A stretch of DNA of 64,000 nucleotides from contig NZ_JAPQER010000005.1 in NCBI RefSeq assembly GCF_026735135.1, positions 124,001 to 188,000 of the forward strand. Reading direction: 5' to 3'. This document shows positions 8,018 through 18,648 of the stretch, piece by piece. Below the pieces are notes generated by a model. The model saw only the letters and a list, made by a program, of their open reading frames with translations, searched no databases and had not been told where the DNA came from. Both the position numbers and the translations under genes were made by a program. Each line of letters opens with the position of its first letter. The first letter of the stretch is position 1. The stretch is from Clostridium aestuarii (lineage in GTDB: Bacteria > Bacillota > Clostridia > Clostridiales > Clostridiaceae).

Positions 8018-9274
8018 ATGTCAGAAAATGTATTAAAAAAATCAAATGTAGAATTAAAAGAAAGTTCGAAAGTATTAGAAGCATCCAAAAAGGTGATTTT
8101 GGCTCTTCAACATTTAATAGCAATGTTTGGTGCTACTGTGTTAGTGCCAATTCTTACAGGATTTAATCCTTCGGTTGCACTGTTCTCAGCAGGTGTAGGA
8201 ACTCTTTTATTCCATCGTGTAACAAAAGGGAAAATACCTGTTTTCTTAGGGTCATCTTTTGCATTTATAGCAGGTATACAGACAGTAAGCAAACAGTTTA
8301 ATGGAGATTTAACTTATGCTCAAGGTGGTATAGTAGTTGCTGGTTTAATTTATATTTTAGTTTCGTTTTTAATCAAAAAAATTGGTGTTGATAAAGTAAG
8401 AAAATTATTACCGTCACAGGTTGTTGGTCCAATGATAATGGTAATAGGATTAAATCTTATTCCAGTAGCATTAGGAAATGCAAAAGCTAATTATTTAGTA
8501 GCGGCAATTACACTTGGAACAGCAGTTGGAATTACATTCTTTGGTAAAGGACTTATAAAGCAGCTTTCAATATTAATAGGAGTACTAGTTGGATACTTAG
8601 TATCATTAAGCATGGGATTAGTTAATACAACAGTAATGCAAAGTTCAGCAATGTTTGCATTACCAAATTTTACTCTTCCAAAGTTTGATATCGGAGCAAT
8701 AGCAATAATTGCACCTGTTGTACTTGCAGTATTTATGGAACATATAGGGGATATAACAACTAATGGAGAGGTTGTAGGACAAAACTTTATAGAAAATCCA
8801 GGTTTAAATAGAACATTATTGGGAGATGGGCTTGCAACATTATTTGCTGGATTTGTAGGAGGACCTGCTAATACAACTTATGGTGAAAATACAAGTGTGC
8901 TTGCAATAACTAAGAACTATGATCCTTCAATACTTAGATTAGCAGCAGTGTTTGCAGTAGTATTAGGGTTTGTAGGAAAAGTAGGTGGATTCTTAAAGAC
9001 AATACCAGTACCAGTAATGGGTGGAATAAGCTTAATGCTTTACTGTATGATAGCATTCGTAGGTGTTAAAACAATAAAGAGTAGTAAAGTAGAATTTAAT
9101 ATTAAAAATATAATAATAATGTTAACAATATTAGTGTTAGGATTATTACCAACTTACACAGGAATAAATATAGGAATTCCTGTAACAGCTACTGTTAGTA
9201 TTCAAGGCTTAAGCTTTGCAGCAATAGTAGGAGTGTTAATGAATGCGTTAATGAATGCACTGTCAAAAAAATAG
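8018..9274 (+). CDS. uraA: Uracil permease (UraA/PyrP, NCS2 family)
   Basis: A 418-residue NCS2 transporter with about 14 membrane helices. The signature around residues 240-300 (MEHIGDITTNGEVVGQNF and GGPANTTYGENTSVLAITK) is that of uracil permeases, including the glutamates that contact uracil in UraA. It imports uracil with H+. The assignment as a pyrimidine rather than purine transporter is supported by two PyrR-type RNA loops in the leader. The start ATG follows AAGGAGG. It stands alone; the other pyr genes are not in the window. Confidence 0.95.
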   Translation: MSENVLKKSNVELKESSKVLEASKKVILALQHLIAMFGATVLVPILTGFNPSVALFSAGVGTLLFHRVTKGKIPVFLGSSFAFIAGIQTVSKQFNGDLTYAQGGIVVAGLIYILVSFLIKKIGVDKVRKLLPSQVVGPMIMVIGLNLIPVALGNAKANYLVAAITLGTAVGITFFGKGLIKQLSILIGVLVGYLVSLSMGLVNTTVMQSSAMFALPNFTLPKFDIGAIAIIAPVVLAVFMEHIGDITTNGEVVGQNFIENPGLNRTLLGDGLATLFAGFVGGPANTTYGENTSVLAITKNYDPSILRLAAVFAVVLGFVGKVGGFLKTIPVPVMGGISLMLYCMIAFVGVKTIKSSKVEFNIKNIIIMLTILVLGLLPTYTGINIGIPVTATVSIQGLSFAAIVGVLMNALMNALSKK

Positions 9275-9307
9275 GTCAAAAAAGTAATAAAAAGAACCAT
9301 TACAAGA

Positions 9308-9363
9308 TAGGGTATAAAAACAAGCTGAGTGCTAGGTGGCATTCAGTTTGCTTTTATACCCTA
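9308..9363 (+). terminator. Long hairpin after the uracil permease
   Basis: TAGGGTATAAAA...GAGTGC pairs with GCATTC...TTTTATACCCTA over more than 20 base pairs. There is no strong T-run after it, so it may be a terminator-like or mRNA-stabilising hairpin. Confidence 0.6.
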
Positions 9364-9552
9364 GTAAAATTTGTTTTTAGCAATATATGTTTAAAAATCT
9401 TTATGAATGATTTGTTAACATATATTTTCATTTTTAAGTTTATTTATTTTGTAAATGTAATATTGAGTAAAATGTGATATAGTAATAACTGAAAAGTTTA
9501 AAATCAATATAATATATAAAGAGAATTATTATTATTTTTAGAAGGTGAAGAA

Positions 9553-10419
9553 ATGGGAAAATTATCAAGAAATGATTTGTGTTGGTGTGGAAGTGGTAAA
9601 AAATATAAAAACTGTCATCTAAAACAAGATGAAAAACTAAGTATTATGGAAATGGAAGGATTAATAGCCCCTCCTAGAGAAATTATTAAAACTCCAGAAC
9701 AAATAGAAGGTATTAGAAAAAGTTCTCAGGTTACTAAAAAGGTATTAGATATGGTAGCTGAAAGAATAAAAGAAGGTATAACTACTGATGAAATAAATAC
9801 TTGGGTTCATGAATATACCTTAGAGTTAGGGGCGATTCCAGCGCCTTTAAATTATATGGGATATCCTAAGAGTGTTTGTATTTCTATAAATGAAGTGGTA
9901 TGTCATGGGATACCTAGCGATAGAGTTTTAAAAAATGGAGATATTGTAAATGTTGATGTTACAAGCATACTAGATGGATATTATGGAGATGCTAGTAGGA
10001 TGTTTATAATTGGAGAAGGCTCTGAAGAAGCTAAAAAATTAGTGAGAATTGCAAAGGAATGTTTATATATAGGTATTGAACAAGTTAAACCTTTTGCTAC
10101 TATTGGTGATATTGGTTTTGCTATTCAAAAGCATGCAGAGAGTAATGGATATTCAGTTGTTCGTGAATATGGTGGACATGGAATAGGAGTAAATTTTCAT
10201 GAAGAACCATTTGTTGATCACTGTGGACATAGAACTACAGGTATGATATTAGTACCTGGAATGACTTTTACAATTGAACCCATGATTAATGAGGGAATAT
10301 ATAGATGTAAAATACTTGACGATGGTTGGACAGCTATTACTGCTGATAGTAAGCGTAGTGCTCAGTGGGAACATACTATATTAGTTACAGAAGATGGAGT
10401 TGAAATTTTAACGGATTAA
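9553..10419 (+). CDS. map: Methionine aminopeptidase type I with N-terminal SEC-C zinc motif
   Basis: A 288-residue protein. Residues 8-22 hold a SEC-C motif (Cys10, Cys12, Cys21, His22), a small zinc-binding tag found in clostridial MetAPs and in SecA. The catalytic domain follows, with the metal ligands in VNVDVTSILDGYYGDASRMF (two Asp), YGGHGIGVNFHEEP (His), FTIEPMIN (Glu) and SAQWEHTILVT (Glu). It removes the initiator methionine from nascent proteins. The start ATG follows GAAGGTGAAG. It leads a likely three-gene unit with a 51-residue gene and a DegV gene. Confidence 0.95.
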   Translation: MGKLSRNDLCWCGSGKKYKNCHLKQDEKLSIMEMEGLIAPPREIIKTPEQIEGIRKSSQVTKKVLDMVAERIKEGITTDEINTWVHEYTLELGAIPAPLNYMGYPKSVCISINEVVCHGIPSDRVLKNGDIVNVDVTSILDGYYGDASRMFIIGEGSEEAKKLVRIAKECLYIGIEQVKPFATIGDIGFAIQKHAESNGYSVVREYGGHGIGVNFHEEPFVDHCGHRTTGMILVPGMTFTIEPMINEGIYRCKILDDGWTAITADSKRSAQWEHTILVTEDGVEILTD

Positions 10420-10436
10420 ATAGGAGGAGGTAAACT

Positions 10437-10592
10437 ATGTCACAAAAGAATATTGAAATGATGAAAAAATTAATCGAAGAAAAAAAGAAAAATAGCGCTA
10501 ATCAAAAGAATGGTTTAAGACCTACTAAGGTTATAGGTAATCAAAGAAAAGGTATTAAAAGCCATAATGGTGGAGGTCTATTTGATAAATAA
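10437..10592 (+). CDS. Small basic protein of unknown function, 51 aa
   Basis: ATG 10437 to TAA 10592 encodes 51 residues, very rich in Lys and Asn, with a helical first half (MSQKNIEMMKKLIEEKKKNS) and a Gly-rich end (SHNGGGLFDK). AGGAGGAGG stands 5 bases upstream, one of the strongest sites in the window, and the gene sits with short gaps between map (17 bases) and degV (12 bases), so it is very probably translated. The charge suggests nucleic acid or ribosome binding, but that is inference; no family is recognised. Confidence 0.75.
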   Translation: MSQKNIEMMKKLIEEKKKNSANQKNGLRPTKVIGNQRKGIKSHNGGGLFDK

Positions 10593-10604
10593 GGAGGAAG
10601 AACA

Positions 10605-11474
10605 ATGGGCGTTAAAATAATTACAGATAGTACTTCTTATATACCAAAGGAACTAATAGAAAAATATGATATTTCAGTGATTTCTTTAAGTATAGCTATT
10701 GAAAATGATACTTTTAGAGAAGTTGACATGAATAATGAAGAATTTTATAAAAAAATGGATAAAAGTGATACGATTCCAATATCATCACAACCATCTGTAG
10801 ATGAAATTTATAAAGTATTTGAAAAGCATGTGAAAGAAAATAATGATATTGTTGGAATTTTTATTTCATCTAAAATGAGTGGTACTTTTTCAACTGCATG
10901 CCTTGTGAAAAATATGATTTTAGAGAATTATCCAGAATCGAAAATTGAAATTTTAGATTCAAAATCTGCATCTATGCAACTTGCTTTTGCAGTTATTACT
11001 GCTGCAAAAGTTGCATATGATGGTAATGCTTTAGGAGAAGTGGTACAAGCAGTGCAGAAAAATCAAGAAAGAAGTAGGATATTATTTGCGCCAGATACTC
11101 TTAAATATTTAAAAAAGGGTGGAAGAATAGGAGGAGCTAGTGCATTAATAGGATCACTGCTTCAGATAAAACCTATATTAACAGTAGTAGAAGGTAAAGT
11201 AGAAGTACTACATAAGGTTAGAGCAAAAAAAAGAGCAATACAGACTATGTTAAATATTTTATTTGAAGATGTTAAAAAATATGGATTCGGAGAAGTCACT
11301 ATTCTACATATAAATTGCCAAGAAACAGCAAAAAAAATGTTGGATATGGTTAAGAAACGTTTTGGAATGAAAGTAAAGATATGTGATATAAGTCCTGTTA
11401 TAGGAATACATGTAGGACCTGGAGCTTTTGGAATAGCATATTATACAAAAGATGAATTGAAGACTAGGGTTTAA
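10605..11474 (+). CDS. DegV family fatty-acid-binding protein
   Basis: A 289-residue protein with the DegV features: KIITDSTSYIPKELIEKYDI at the start, PISSQPSVDEIY (the S-x-P-S region that holds the lipid headgroup), SSKMSGTFSTACL, and PDTLKYLKKGGRIGGASALI. DegV/FakB proteins bind a fatty acid and present it to the kinase FakA for phosphorylation and use in phospholipids. No fakA is nearby. The start ATG has an AAGGAGG site and follows the small basic gene by 12 bases, probably in one transcript. Confidence 0.92.
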   Translation: MGVKIITDSTSYIPKELIEKYDISVISLSIAIENDTFREVDMNNEEFYKKMDKSDTIPISSQPSVDEIYKVFEKHVKENNDIVGIFISSKMSGTFSTACLVKNMILENYPESKIEILDSKSASMQLAFAVITAAKVAYDGNALGEVVQAVQKNQERSRILFAPDTLKYLKKGGRIGGASALIGSLLQIKPILTVVEGKVEVLHKVRAKKRAIQTMLNILFEDVKKYGFGEVTILHINCQETAKKMLDMVKKRFGMKVKICDISPVIGIHVGPGAFGIAYYTKDELKTRV

Positions 11475-11520
11475 GGCATTATGATATTTAAAAATCATTA
11501 AAATTAAATAGTGATGAGGA

Positions 11521-11570
11521 AAATTAAGAGTATAGATTTTAAATAGGCTATACTCTTTAATTTTTAATAG
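11521..11570 (+). terminator. Terminator after degV
   Basis: AAATTAAGAGTATAG pairs with CTATACTCTTTAATT, with one bulged A, and is followed by TTTT. Confidence 0.65.
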
Positions 11571-11698
11571 TTTATTATAGGAGAAAAATTTTAAATTTAT
11601 TTGTAAAAAACAAAAAACACTTGAAAAATTTTAAAATTATGATAAGATGTATAATTAAAAACACTAGGGAGATTATGTAGAATATAGGGGGTAAAGTA

Positions 11699-13012
11699 AT
11701 GAATGATATTATAGTTGCTAAATTTGGGGGCAGTTCACTTGCTAATGCTAAGCAATTTAGAAAAGTGAAATCAATAGTTTTAAGTGATGAAAGAAGACAA
11801 TTTATAGTTCCATCTGCACCAGGGAAAAGGTATGATAAGGATTATAAAATAACAGATCTCTTTTATTTGTGCCATGCACATGTGCAGCAAGGAATTTCTT
11901 TTGATTATGTTTTTGGAATTATATCTGACAGGTATAAAGAAATAGTAACTGAACTTTCTATTGATTTTAATATAGAATTTTATTTACAAGAAGTTAAAAA
12001 TAAAATTAAAAATGGAGCTAGTGCTGATTATACAGCTAGCAGAGGGGAATATTTAAATGGATTAATACTTGCAGATTTTTTGGGATTTAATTTTATTGAT
12101 GCAGCTGACTTAATATTATTTGATAAATATGGATGCTTTGATTCAGAAGCTACTAAGTGTGCTATTGAAAAAAAATTGAATAATACAGAAAAAGCTGTAA
12201 TTCCAGGATTTTATGGAGTAATGCCAAATAAAGAAATCAAAACTTTTTCACGTGGAGGTTCGGATATTACAGGATCAATAATTGCTCGTGATGTACAGGC
12301 TAGTTTATATGAAAATTGGACAGATGTTTCTGGATTTTTAATGGCAGATCCAAGAATAGTTGAAAATCCTAAGCCTATAGAGAACATTACGTATAAGGAA
12401 CTCAGAGAGCTTGCTTATATGGGAGCTACAGTCCTTCATGAAGAAGCTATTTTCCCAGCAAGAGAAGGGAAAATTCCAATAAATATTAAGAATACAAATT
12501 CGCCACAAGATAAGGGTACTATTATAATAAATGATGAAAATGCTGAGGAAAATCTATATACTATTACTGGTATAGCAGGACGAAAAGATTTTACAGTTAT
12601 TGCGGTAGAAAAGGCATTCATGAATGCAGAAATAGGATTTGGCAGAAGACTTCTTTCTGTTTTGGAAGCTTATGGAGTATCTTTTGAACATATGCCTTCA
12701 GGTATAGATACTATGTCTGTTGTAGTTAATGATTCTCAGTTAGACAATAAATTGGACAAAATTCTTGATGGAATAAAGAGACAGTGTAATCCAGACACTA
12801 TTCATGTTATTCCTAATATGGCACTTATAGCAACAGTAGGAAGAGGAATGGCTAGAACGGTAGGTGTCTCTCAAAAAATTTTTACAGCTCTTGCTAAAAA
12901 TAAGGTTAATATTAGAATGATTGATCAAGGATCAAGTGAAATGAATATCATAATAGGAGTACAAGCAGAGGATTTTGAGAAAGCAATAAATGCTATATAT
13001 AATGTATTTTAA
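11699..13012 (+). CDS. Aspartate kinase
   Basis: A 437-residue monofunctional aspartokinase: IIVAKFGGSSLANAKQF at the N-terminus (K-F-G-G-S nucleotide motif), FSRGGSDITGSIIARDVQAS in the amino acid kinase core, and two C-terminal ACT domains (about residues 300-437, ending near MIDQGSSEMNIIIGVQAEDF). It makes aspartyl phosphate for Lys/Thr/Met synthesis. The ACT domains imply feedback by lysine or threonine. The leader is about 200 bases with no lysine riboswitch that I can recognise. GGGGGT precedes the ATG. It converges on ilvD. Confidence 0.93.
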   Translation: MNDIIVAKFGGSSLANAKQFRKVKSIVLSDERRQFIVPSAPGKRYDKDYKITDLFYLCHAHVQQGISFDYVFGIISDRYKEIVTELSIDFNIEFYLQEVKNKIKNGASADYTASRGEYLNGLILADFLGFNFIDAADLILFDKYGCFDSEATKCAIEKKLNNTEKAVIPGFYGVMPNKEIKTFSRGGSDITGSIIARDVQASLYENWTDVSGFLMADPRIVENPKPIENITYKELRELAYMGATVLHEEAIFPAREGKIPINIKNTNSPQDKGTIIINDENAEENLYTITGIAGRKDFTVIAVEKAFMNAEIGFGRRLLSVLEAYGVSFEHMPSGIDTMSVVVNDSQLDNKLDKILDGIKRQCNPDTIHVIPNMALIATVGRGMARTVGVSQKIFTALAKNKVNIRMIDQGSSEMNIIIGVQAEDFEKAINAIYNVF

Positions 13013-13028
13013 AAATATTAATATGAAC

Positions 13029-13065
13029 GAATAAAAGGAAATTGCTAAGCAATTTCCTTTTATTC
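13029..13065. terminator. Bidirectional terminator between aspartokinase and ilvD
   Basis: GAATAAAAGGAAATTGCT pairs perfectly with AGCAATTTCCTTTTATTC around one base. It overlaps the ilvD stop codon. Confidence 0.85.
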
Positions 13066-14721
13066 AAGTACTGCGCCTTTACTTGCAGAAGTAACTAGTT
13101 TGCTGTATCTACGAAGGTAAGTACCTTCTTGTGCTTTGGATTCAGGACATTCCCAAGTAGAAAGTCTTTTCTTAATTTCTTTATCAGGTAAATCTAAGGT
13201 TATTCTTCTATTAGGAATATCAATTTCTATCATATCTCCATCTTCAATTATTGCAATAGGTCCTCCTTCAGCGGCTTCAGGAGCAATGTGACCTATGCAG
13301 GGTCCTCTAGTACCACCAGAAAAACGTCCATCAGTTATAAGAGCGGTGCTCTTTTCAAGACCTAATCCAATAATAGCTGCTGTTGGGCTTAACATTTCAC
13401 GCATTCCAGGACAGCCTTTAGGACCTTCATATCTTATTACTACTACATCTCCAGCTATAATTTTCTTGTTCATAATTGCATCAAATGCGCTTTCTTCTGA
13501 TTCAAATACTTTTGCAGGACCCTTGTGATGCATCATTTCAGGTTCTACAGCAGATTGCTTTACAACCGAACCCTCTTCTGCAAGATTTCCTTTAAGTATT
13601 GCAATTCCACCTTCTTTTGAGTAAGGATTATCTAAAGATCTTATTACAGTATCATCTAAGACTGTTGCATTTTGTATATTTTCACCTAATGTTTTTCCTG
13701 TAACTGTTATTTCATTAGGAGAAATTAGATTTGCTTTTTTCAAAATATTTAAAACTGCTGAAATACCTCCAGCCTCATCTAAATCTACCATATGATGTTT
13801 ACCAGCAGGACTTAATTTGGTTATATGTGGAACTTTTTTACTTATTACATCAAATTCATCAAGGGTTAAAGCTACCTTTGCTTCTCTAGCTATAGCTAAT
13901 AAGTGAAGTGTTGTATTACTTGAACCACCTATAGCCATATCCAAGGCAATAGCATTTTTAAAAGTTTTTTCTGTTAGTATATGTCTAGGAAGTATATTTT
14001 CTTTTACTAAATGCATAATTTGCATACCAGTACGTTTTGCAAGTTGACGTCTTCGTCCATATGGAGCAGGAATTGTTCCGTTTCCAGGAAGTGCCATTCC
14101 TAAAGCTTCAGCTAAGCTGTTCATACTGTTTGCTGTAAATAATCCAGCACAACTTCCACAAGTAGGACAAGAACTGTGTTCTATTTCTTTTAGTTCTTCA
14201 TCTGAAATTTTTCCTTCAGCATGAGAACCAACTCCTTCAAATGCTGAAACAAGGTCTGTTGTTCTACCTCTATGATTTCCAGGAAGCATAGGTCCACCAC
14301 TAACATATATCGAAGGAATATTAAGTCTTGCAGCTGCCATTAACATACCAGGTACAATTTTATCGCAATTTCCTACCAATACTAAACCGTCAAATTTATG
14401 CCCCATTGTTACAGCTTCTATAGAATCTGCAATAAGTTCACGACTAGCAAGTGGATATTTCATTCCACTATGATTCATGGAAATACCATCACATATTCCT
14501 ATTGATGGAAATTCTATTGGAGTTCCACCAGCAGCAGATATTCCAAGTTTTACAGATTGAACTATTTCGTTTAGATGAAAGTGACCAGGAATTATTTCAC
14601 TATGTGCATTAACTACACCAATTAATGGTTTTTCTAAATCTTCAGGTAAATAGCCCATAGCATAGAATAAAGATCTATGAGGTGCTCTTGCAGCTCCTTT
14701 TGTTACTTCATTACTAATCAT
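13060..14721 (-). CDS. ilvD: Dihydroxy-acid dehydratase
   Basis: A 553-residue enzyme of the IlvD/Edd family that dehydrates dihydroxy acids to the 2-keto acid precursors of valine and isoleucine. Visible landmarks are [11 protein letters not shown] and [19 protein letters not shown] (iron-sulfur cysteines), [12 protein letters not shown] near the C-terminus and [12 protein letters not shown]-like [12 protein letters not shown] start at ATG 14721 because GAGGGGG precedes it; an in-frame ATG 27 bases upstream has no site. It is transcribed from its own promoter, divergently from ilvC, and without a T-box. Confidence 0.96.
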   Translation of the reverse strand: MISNEVTKGAARAPHRSLFYAMGYLPEDLEKPLIGVVNAHSEIIPGHFHLNEIVQSVKLGISAAGGTPIEFPSIGICDGISMNHSGMKYPLASRELIADSIEAVTMGHKFDGLVLVGNCDKIVPGMLMAAARLNIPSIYVSGGPMLPGNHRGRTTDLVSAFEGVGSHAEGKISDEELKEIEHSSCPTCGSCAGLFTANSMNSLAEALGMALPGNGTIPAPYGRRRQLAKRTGMQIMHLVKENILPRHILTEKTFKNAIALDMAIGGSSNTTLHLLAIAREAKVALTLDEFDVISKKVPHITKLSPAGKHHMVDLDEAGGISAVLNILKKANLISPNEITVTGKTLGENIQNATVLDDTVIRSLDNPYSKEGGIAILKGNLAEEGSVVKQSAVEPEMMHHKGPAKVFESEESAFDAIMNKKIIAGDVVVIRYEGPKGCPGMREMLSPTAAIIGLGLEKSTALITDGRFSGGTRGPCIGHIAPEAAEGGPIAIIEDGDMIEIDIPNRRITLDLPDKEIKKRLSTWECPESKAQEGTYLRRYSKLVTSASKGAVLE

Positions 14722-14751
14722 ATTAAAGCCCCCTCTATATATTTGCATTTT

Positions 14752-14780
14752 AATATACAGTAAATATTTATAAGTGTCAA
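14752..14780 (-). promoter_or_regulatory. ilvD promoter
   Basis: On the minus strand TTGACA (14780-14775), a 17-base spacer and TATATT (14757-14752). The resulting leader is only about 25 bases, too short for a T-box. Confidence 0.75.
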
Positions 14781-14814
14781 CTTCGATTTTAGTTAAAAAG
14801 TTTTAAAATTTTGC

Positions 14815-14843
14815 TTGACAGAGGATAAATGTCATAGTATACT
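14815..14843 (+). promoter_or_regulatory. ilvC-ilvB promoter
   Basis: Consensus TTGACA (14815-14820), 17-base spacer, TATACT (14838-14843). It is back to back with the ilvD promoter and feeds the tandem T-box leader. Confidence 0.85.
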
Positions 14844-14871
14844 ACATTTCAAATACAAAATATTGTTTTGA

Positions 14872-15095
14872 AAAATGCTGAGACGGGGACGAGTAAATAA
14901 AAATTAAACTTAAAGAGAGTGGGATTAGGTGAAAGCCCATAGATGAGTTTTTATTGAATATCACCCTAGAGCTGCAGGCTGAATTTATAGTAAGCTGTGC
15001 CGACGAGATGTCGTTATTAATTAAAGTTAAAAATGTGAGTGGTACCGCGAGTATTATGGATTTTTCGCCTCATGGACGGAAGGTCTTTTTTTATT
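14872..15095 (+). promoter_or_regulatory. T-box leader 1, isoleucine (AUC) specifier
   Basis: All T-box landmarks are present: stem I with AGAGAGTGGG, the specifier region GAATATCA (codon ATC at 14960-14962), the stem III strand GCTGCAGGCTGAA, the T-box proper GAGTGGTACCGCG (15037-15049), and a terminator ending in GGAAGGTCTTTTTTT. Uncharged tRNA-Ile(GAU) would pair with AUC and the T-box bulge to prevent termination. Confidence 0.92.
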
Positions 15096-15189
15096 ATTAA
15101 AAAATAACTACGTTTAGATTACAGGTACTAATGATTTTATATAATTATATTATTCCGAATTTTCATAATAAAGGTGAAAATATATAAAA

Positions 15190-15403
15190 GCTGAGAATGG
15201 GACGTGTAGATAAAAATTAGTCTTACAGAGAGTAGGCAAAGCTGAGAGCCTATAGACAACATTTTATTGAAGATCACCCTGGAGTTGCAAGCTGAACTTA
15301 TAGTAAGCTGTGCCGGCAAATTGTCGTTAAAAATTGAGTTATAAATGTGAGTGGTACCGCGGGTATTATAGATTTTTCGCCTCATGGATGAAAAGTCTTT
15401 TTT
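15190..15403 (+). promoter_or_regulatory. T-box leader 2, isoleucine (AUC) specifier
   Basis: A second complete T-box follows about 95 bases after the first: AGAGAGTAGG, GAAGATCA (ATC at 15273-15275), GTTGCAAGCTGAA, GAGTGGTACCGCGGG (15349-15363) and a terminator with AGATTTTT paired to AAAAGTCT and a T-run. Similarity to leader 1 suggests duplication. No strong promoter is seen between the two, so transcripts probably have to pass both. Confidence 0.92.
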
Positions 15404-15437
15404 TTATTAAATAGATTTATAAATTTTAATTTTATAA

Positions 15438-16484
<1,047 letters not shown>

Positions 16485-16506
16485 AGTTTGCAATGGGGGC
16501 TATAAA

Positions 16507-18177
16507 ATGAATGGGGCTAAGTTATTATTAAAATGTTTAAAACAATTAGGGGTGGAAATAATTTTTGGATATCCGGGTGGGGCGGTACTTCCAATTTATG
16601 ATGCATTATATGATGAAAATAAAATAAAGCATATTCTAACAGCACATGAGCAAGGGGCTGCTCATGCCGCTGATGGATATGCAAGGGCAACTGGAAAAGT
16701 TGGGGTGGTGCTTGCAACTTCTGGACCTGGAGCTACAAATACAGTTACTGGTATAGCAACTGCATATGCAGATTCAGTACCTATGGTGGTTTTTACAGGG
16801 CAGGTACCAACTGCATATATAGGTAAGGCGGCTTTTCAAGAGGTAGATATAACAGGAATTACAAAACCAATAACTAAAAAAAATTATATAGTTGAAGATG
16901 TAAATAGCTTACCTTCAATAATTAAAGAAGCTTTTAAAATAGCTAAGGAAGGTAGACCAGGACCAGTACTCGTAGATATTCCTAAAGATATCCAAATAGC
17001 AGAAGTTTATTGCGAAAAAGAAGCTTTTAAAGAAAACAAAGAAGATAGAAATTATTCTGTAAATAGTAAGGAATTATATTTGAAAATTAAAGAAGCAGTA
17101 AATTTGATAAATTCATCAAAAAAGCCTATTATTTATGCAGGCGGAGGCGTAAATGCTTCTGCTGCCTGCAAAGAATTGACTGATTTTTCAGAAAAAATAA
17201 AAGCGCCTGTTACATGCACATTAATGGCGTTGGGATGTTTTCCAGGAAATCACAAATATTATACTGGTATGAGTGGGATGCATGGAACTTATTGCTCAAA
17301 TCATGCTATAACAAATTGTGATTTGTTGATTGCAGTAGGTGCACGTTTTAGTGATCGAGTTACTAGTAAAGTAGAAGGATTTGCACCAGAAGCTAAAATT
17401 ATTCATATAGACATAGATAAAGTGGAGTTAGGCAAAAATGTAAATACAGATGTTCCTTTAAATGGTGATGTAAAAGATGTTTTGAATATGCTTATTGAAG
17501 CTGTAGAAGAAAAAAAAGAAGGGGAATGGAATTTACAAATACAGAAATGGAAAGAGAAACATCCATTAAAGTATAATAAGACAGAAGGGCTAAATCCTGA
17601 ATATGTTATAGAACAGCTTTACGAACTTACAAAAGGTGATTGTATTATTTGCACAGAAGTAGGTCAAAATCAAATATGGGCTGCACAATATTTTAAATAT
17701 TTAAAGGCGAGAACATTTATTTCTTCTGGGGGACTTGGAACTATGGGATTTGGACTTGGATCAGCAATAGGAGCAGCAGTAGGACAGCCTGATAAAAAAG
17801 TTATAAATGTAGCAGGAGATGGAAGTTTTAAAATGAATTCAGTTGAATTAGCTACAATAGCTAGAACTAAAATACCATTAATTCAGTTGGTTTTGAATAA
17901 TAATTGTCTAGGAATGGTTAGACAATGGCAGGATATGTTTTATAAACAAAGATTTTCACATACTATATTTGAAAATGAAGTAGATTTTGTAAAACTTGGA
18001 GAGGCTTATGGAATAAAGTCCATGAGAATTACAAAAAATGAAGAAGTAAAAGATATACTTAATACTGCTTTGAATCTTAATGAACCTGTGCTTATCGAAT
18101 GCCAAATAGATGCTATTGAAAGAGTCTTACCAATAGTACCACCAGGAGAAGTGATAAATAATATGATAGGAAATTGA
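16507..18177 (+). CDS. ilvB: Acetolactate synthase catalytic (large) subunit
   Basis: A 556-residue thiamine diphosphate enzyme. The catalytic glutamate is Glu48 (TAHEQGAAHAADGYARATGK), the central FAD/cofactor domain lies at about residues 190-330, and the ThDP-binding motif VAGDGSFKMN...VLNNN is near residue 440. It condenses pyruvate with pyruvate or 2-ketobutyrate, the first step of the pathway. A GGGGGC site precedes the ATG. The regulatory small subunit (ilvN/ilvH) is not next to it and not elsewhere in the window. The operon ends at a terminator shared with the convergent gene. Confidence 0.95.
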   Translation: MNGAKLLLKCLKQLGVEIIFGYPGGAVLPIYDALYDENKIKHILTAHEQGAAHAADGYARATGKVGVVLATSGPGATNTVTGIATAYADSVPMVVFTGQVPTAYIGKAAFQEVDITGITKPITKKNYIVEDVNSLPSIIKEAFKIAKEGRPGPVLVDIPKDIQIAEVYCEKEAFKENKEDRNYSVNSKELYLKIKEAVNLINSSKKPIIYAGGGVNASAACKELTDFSEKIKAPVTCTLMALGCFPGNHKYYTGMSGMHGTYCSNHAITNCDLLIAVGARFSDRVTSKVEGFAPEAKIIHIDIDKVELGKNVNTDVPLNGDVKDVLNMLIEAVEEKKEGEWNLQIQKWKEKHPLKYNKTEGLNPEYVIEQLYELTKGDCIICTEVGQNQIWAAQYFKYLKARTFISSGGLGTMGFGLGSAIGAAVGQPDKKVINVAGDGSFKMNSVELATIARTKIPLIQLVLNNNCLGMVRQWQDMFYKQRFSHTIFENEVDFVKLGEAYGIKSMRITKNEEVKDILNTALNLNEPVLIECQIDAIERVLPIVPPGEVINNMIGN

Positions 18178-18179
18178 TA

Positions 18180-18222
18180 AAAAAGACCATAAATGAAAAA
18201 CATTCCATCTTTATGGTCTTTT
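18180..18222. terminator. Bidirectional terminator (AAAAGACCATAAA family)
   Basis: AAAAGACCATAAA (18181-18193) pairs with TTTATGGTCTTTT (18210-18222). It overlaps the end of the convergent 97-residue gene. Same core as at 6456 and 20371. Confidence 0.85.
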
Positions 18223-18504
18223 GATATGTTTTTTATCAGAAAATGGATTTAAATTGCTATATAGTGTATCAGATATGAGGGTTTTAAATTCATTTACGAT
18301 GTTTGTATTATTTTTATTATTGCTTTCTAAATCAATTTTTAATTCATTTTCTTCTGGGAAAAAATCTATGCTATTAATTTGTAAAGAACCGTTCTCAATT
18401 AATTTATTTAGTGGAGAAGAACTATTGTTTATAGTTGTTATCAAATTTAGCTTTAGTACATCATTATTGAATGAGTAATTTGGATTTTTAGGCATATTAG
18501 ACAT
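18211..18504 (-). CDS. Hypothetical protein, 97 aa
   Basis: A soluble 97-residue protein (MSNMPKNPNYSFNNDVLKLN) rich in Asn, Ser and Ile/Leu, with no membrane segment or cysteine. I do not recognise the family. An excellent AAGGAGTGAT site sits upstream of the ATG at 18504, so it is very probably expressed. It lies between ilvB and a ferredoxin gene, on the opposite strand to both, with no functional clue. Confidence 0.65.
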   Translation of the reverse strand: MSNMPKNPNYSFNNDVLKLNLITTINNSSSPLNKLIENGSLQINSIDFFPEENELKIDLESNNKNNTNIVNEFKTLISDTLYSNLNPFSDKKHIKRP

Positions 18505-18619
18505 ATTAAATCACTCCTTATTTAGCAGTATTGCCAAAGGGTAAAATAATAATACGTTTATTTTAAAATTTAGAACAAAATTAAAATATGTTTTATAGGA
18601 TAAAACAGTAGAAAATTAA

Positions 18620-18648
18620 TTGAAAATAATTTGAGAAGGTAGTATAAT
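18620..18648 (+). promoter_or_regulatory. Promoter of the ferredoxin-like gene
   Basis: TTGAAA (18620-18625), 17-base spacer, consensus TATAAT (18643-18648). Confidence 0.75.

Noticed and set aside
11475-11698. Lysine riboswitch before aspartokinase
   Set aside because: The 200-base leader is simple AT-rich sequence with one terminator belonging to degV; I see no conserved lysine aptamer elements.
15137-15385. Open frame of 82 codons on the minus strand
   Set aside because: It lies entirely within T-box leader 2, whose RNA landmarks explain the sequence, and has no ribosome binding site.
18221-18478. Plus-strand 85-codon frame opposite the 97-residue gene
   Set aside because: The minus-strand gene has a strong ribosome binding site and the plus frame starts inside the ilvB terminator without one.
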